64,000 bases of DNA from the NCBI RefSeq assembly GCF_949628265.1, contig NC_088786.1, forward strand, positions 13,826,001-13,890,000, read 5' to 3'. Positions 63,201 through 64,000 of the stretch are shown piece after piece. The stretch's first letter is position 1, and every line of letters begins with the position of its first letter. A program made the translations under genes and the position numbers. Under the pieces are notes generated by a model, which saw nothing but the letters and a program-made list of their open reading frames with translations, was not told the DNA's origin and ran no database searches. The stretch comes from Cloeon dipterum. Taxonomy: Eukaryota; Arthropoda; Insecta; Ephemeroptera; Baetidae.

Positions 63201-64000
63201 CTGCGCGCACTAGAGAGCCAAAAGAGCAGGAAAGACATCAAGCCGCTGCTGCTTCAACTGCTTTTTATGTGTGCGCTGTGATGTTGTTTACGATTGGGAA
63301 AATAAAAAATGGACAGAACGTATGCGTATTACAATTTTATTAGCGATGTCAATCTACAAAGGCAGCGCGCGCGATGGGAACTCGCGGCGCGGCGACTCAA
63401 ACGCGGTGCAAAACGCGCGCGCATACGATGTGTCTCTCTTTATTGCTCAGTCTTCACACTGCGCCAGACGAACCATATTGTTTCGGGCGCGTTAAATTTG
63501 GACACAGGGTGTTTGCCCAACAACAGATTTCGCAGATAACAGCAGCAGTGTTTAAATAAATAAGGTGGGGGTTTCTTCGTTTAGAGACTGCACCAAAAGA
63601 GAACCGATTTCGGCAGGGAAACACTGCTGTTTTAAACTCTCGACAATTATCATCAGATAACACACTCATCTCAAACAGGACAAGCGTGATCTTGAATATT
63701 AGGGCGAAGAAAAAAATGTACATCAGTTTCAATTGAATTGTAATGTATTATATAGATCTTACTTATCTCAATGATTTTTGATGATGCAAATTAAACACGA
63801 AGTAAAATAACATCTTACTTTTAAACTTGTTCAGGAAATATATATTTTTTTTAATAACTTTACATCAAAATACACTAAATATTTAGTCAAAACGACTCAA
63901 CACTGGAAACAATCGTGTTTGCTAAATTAATAACAAAAATTAAAATGCGACTACATATGAACTTACATTTTAAATTAAAATAACGCTATGGTTGTTTTAC

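Larger units (their letters stand above)
47091..64000. other. gene-free right part of the window
   Basis: About 17 kb without a credible exon. The open frames are short, overlapping and without known domains. The sequence contains several simple repeats and a MITE copy (listed separately), GC-richer islands (for example 47560-47720, 49020-49700, 52480-52700, 60030-60300, 61030-61250, 63340-63500) and AT-rich spacers. It could be intergenic regulatory DNA or a long intron of a gene outside the window. Confidence 0.4.

Overview
The window looks like a piece of an arthropod, most likely insect, nuclear genome. It is AT-rich. Its genes are split by many short introns, often 45-60 nt, with GT-AG borders and AT-rich interiors. 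The families present are animal ones: katanin p80, AKTIP, lysosomal phospholipase A2, HSBP1, CIBAR1, borealin, an ankyrin/SOCS-box protein, a Cys-loop receptor and a methuselah-like receptor. The species cannot be fixed from this sequence alone. I rebuilt the gene models by matching exon phases by hand; there is no transcript support.

Layout, left to right. A short methuselah-like 7-TM gene (1526-2521, minus) is followed by a gene-free stretch and then the 13-exon katanin p80 gene KATNB1 (6046-15043, minus). Between 15 and 39 kb the genes are dense. They are a UPF0598/C8orf82 homologue (plus), AKTIP (minus), a predicted Tudor-like plus Schlafen-AlbA protein (19612-23522, plus), a divergent Cys-loop receptor subunit (minus), PLA2G15 (minus), HSBP1 (plus, with an AT-AC intron of U12 type), CIBAR1/FAM92A (minus), borealin (minus) and an ankyrin/SOCS-box gene (minus). 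Several pairs are divergent (KATNB1/UPF0598, AKTIP/Tudor-Schlafen, PLA2G15/HSBP1) or closely convergent (Tudor-Schlafen/Cys-loop receptor, HSBP1/CIBAR1).

From about 38.8 kb to the right edge (25 kb) I find no convincing exon. This stretch holds simple repeats, a non-autonomous hAT-type element with a perfect 8-bp target duplication (46264-47082), and a diverged second copy of a palindromic MITE whose better copy lies in a borealin intron. It may be an intergenic regulatory landscape or a very long intron of a gene outside the window.

The genes do not form one pathway. Some share themes. KATNB1 (microtubule severing), CIBAR1 (ciliary base membrane) and borealin (chromosomal passenger complex) act on the cytoskeleton and cell division. 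AKTIP and PLA2G15 act in the endosomal/lysosomal system. The most unusual coding content is the Tudor-like/Schlafen protein, whose AlbA-type site carries Gln in place of one expected acidic residue, and the Cys-loop subunit, which lacks the usual anion-channel pore motif.
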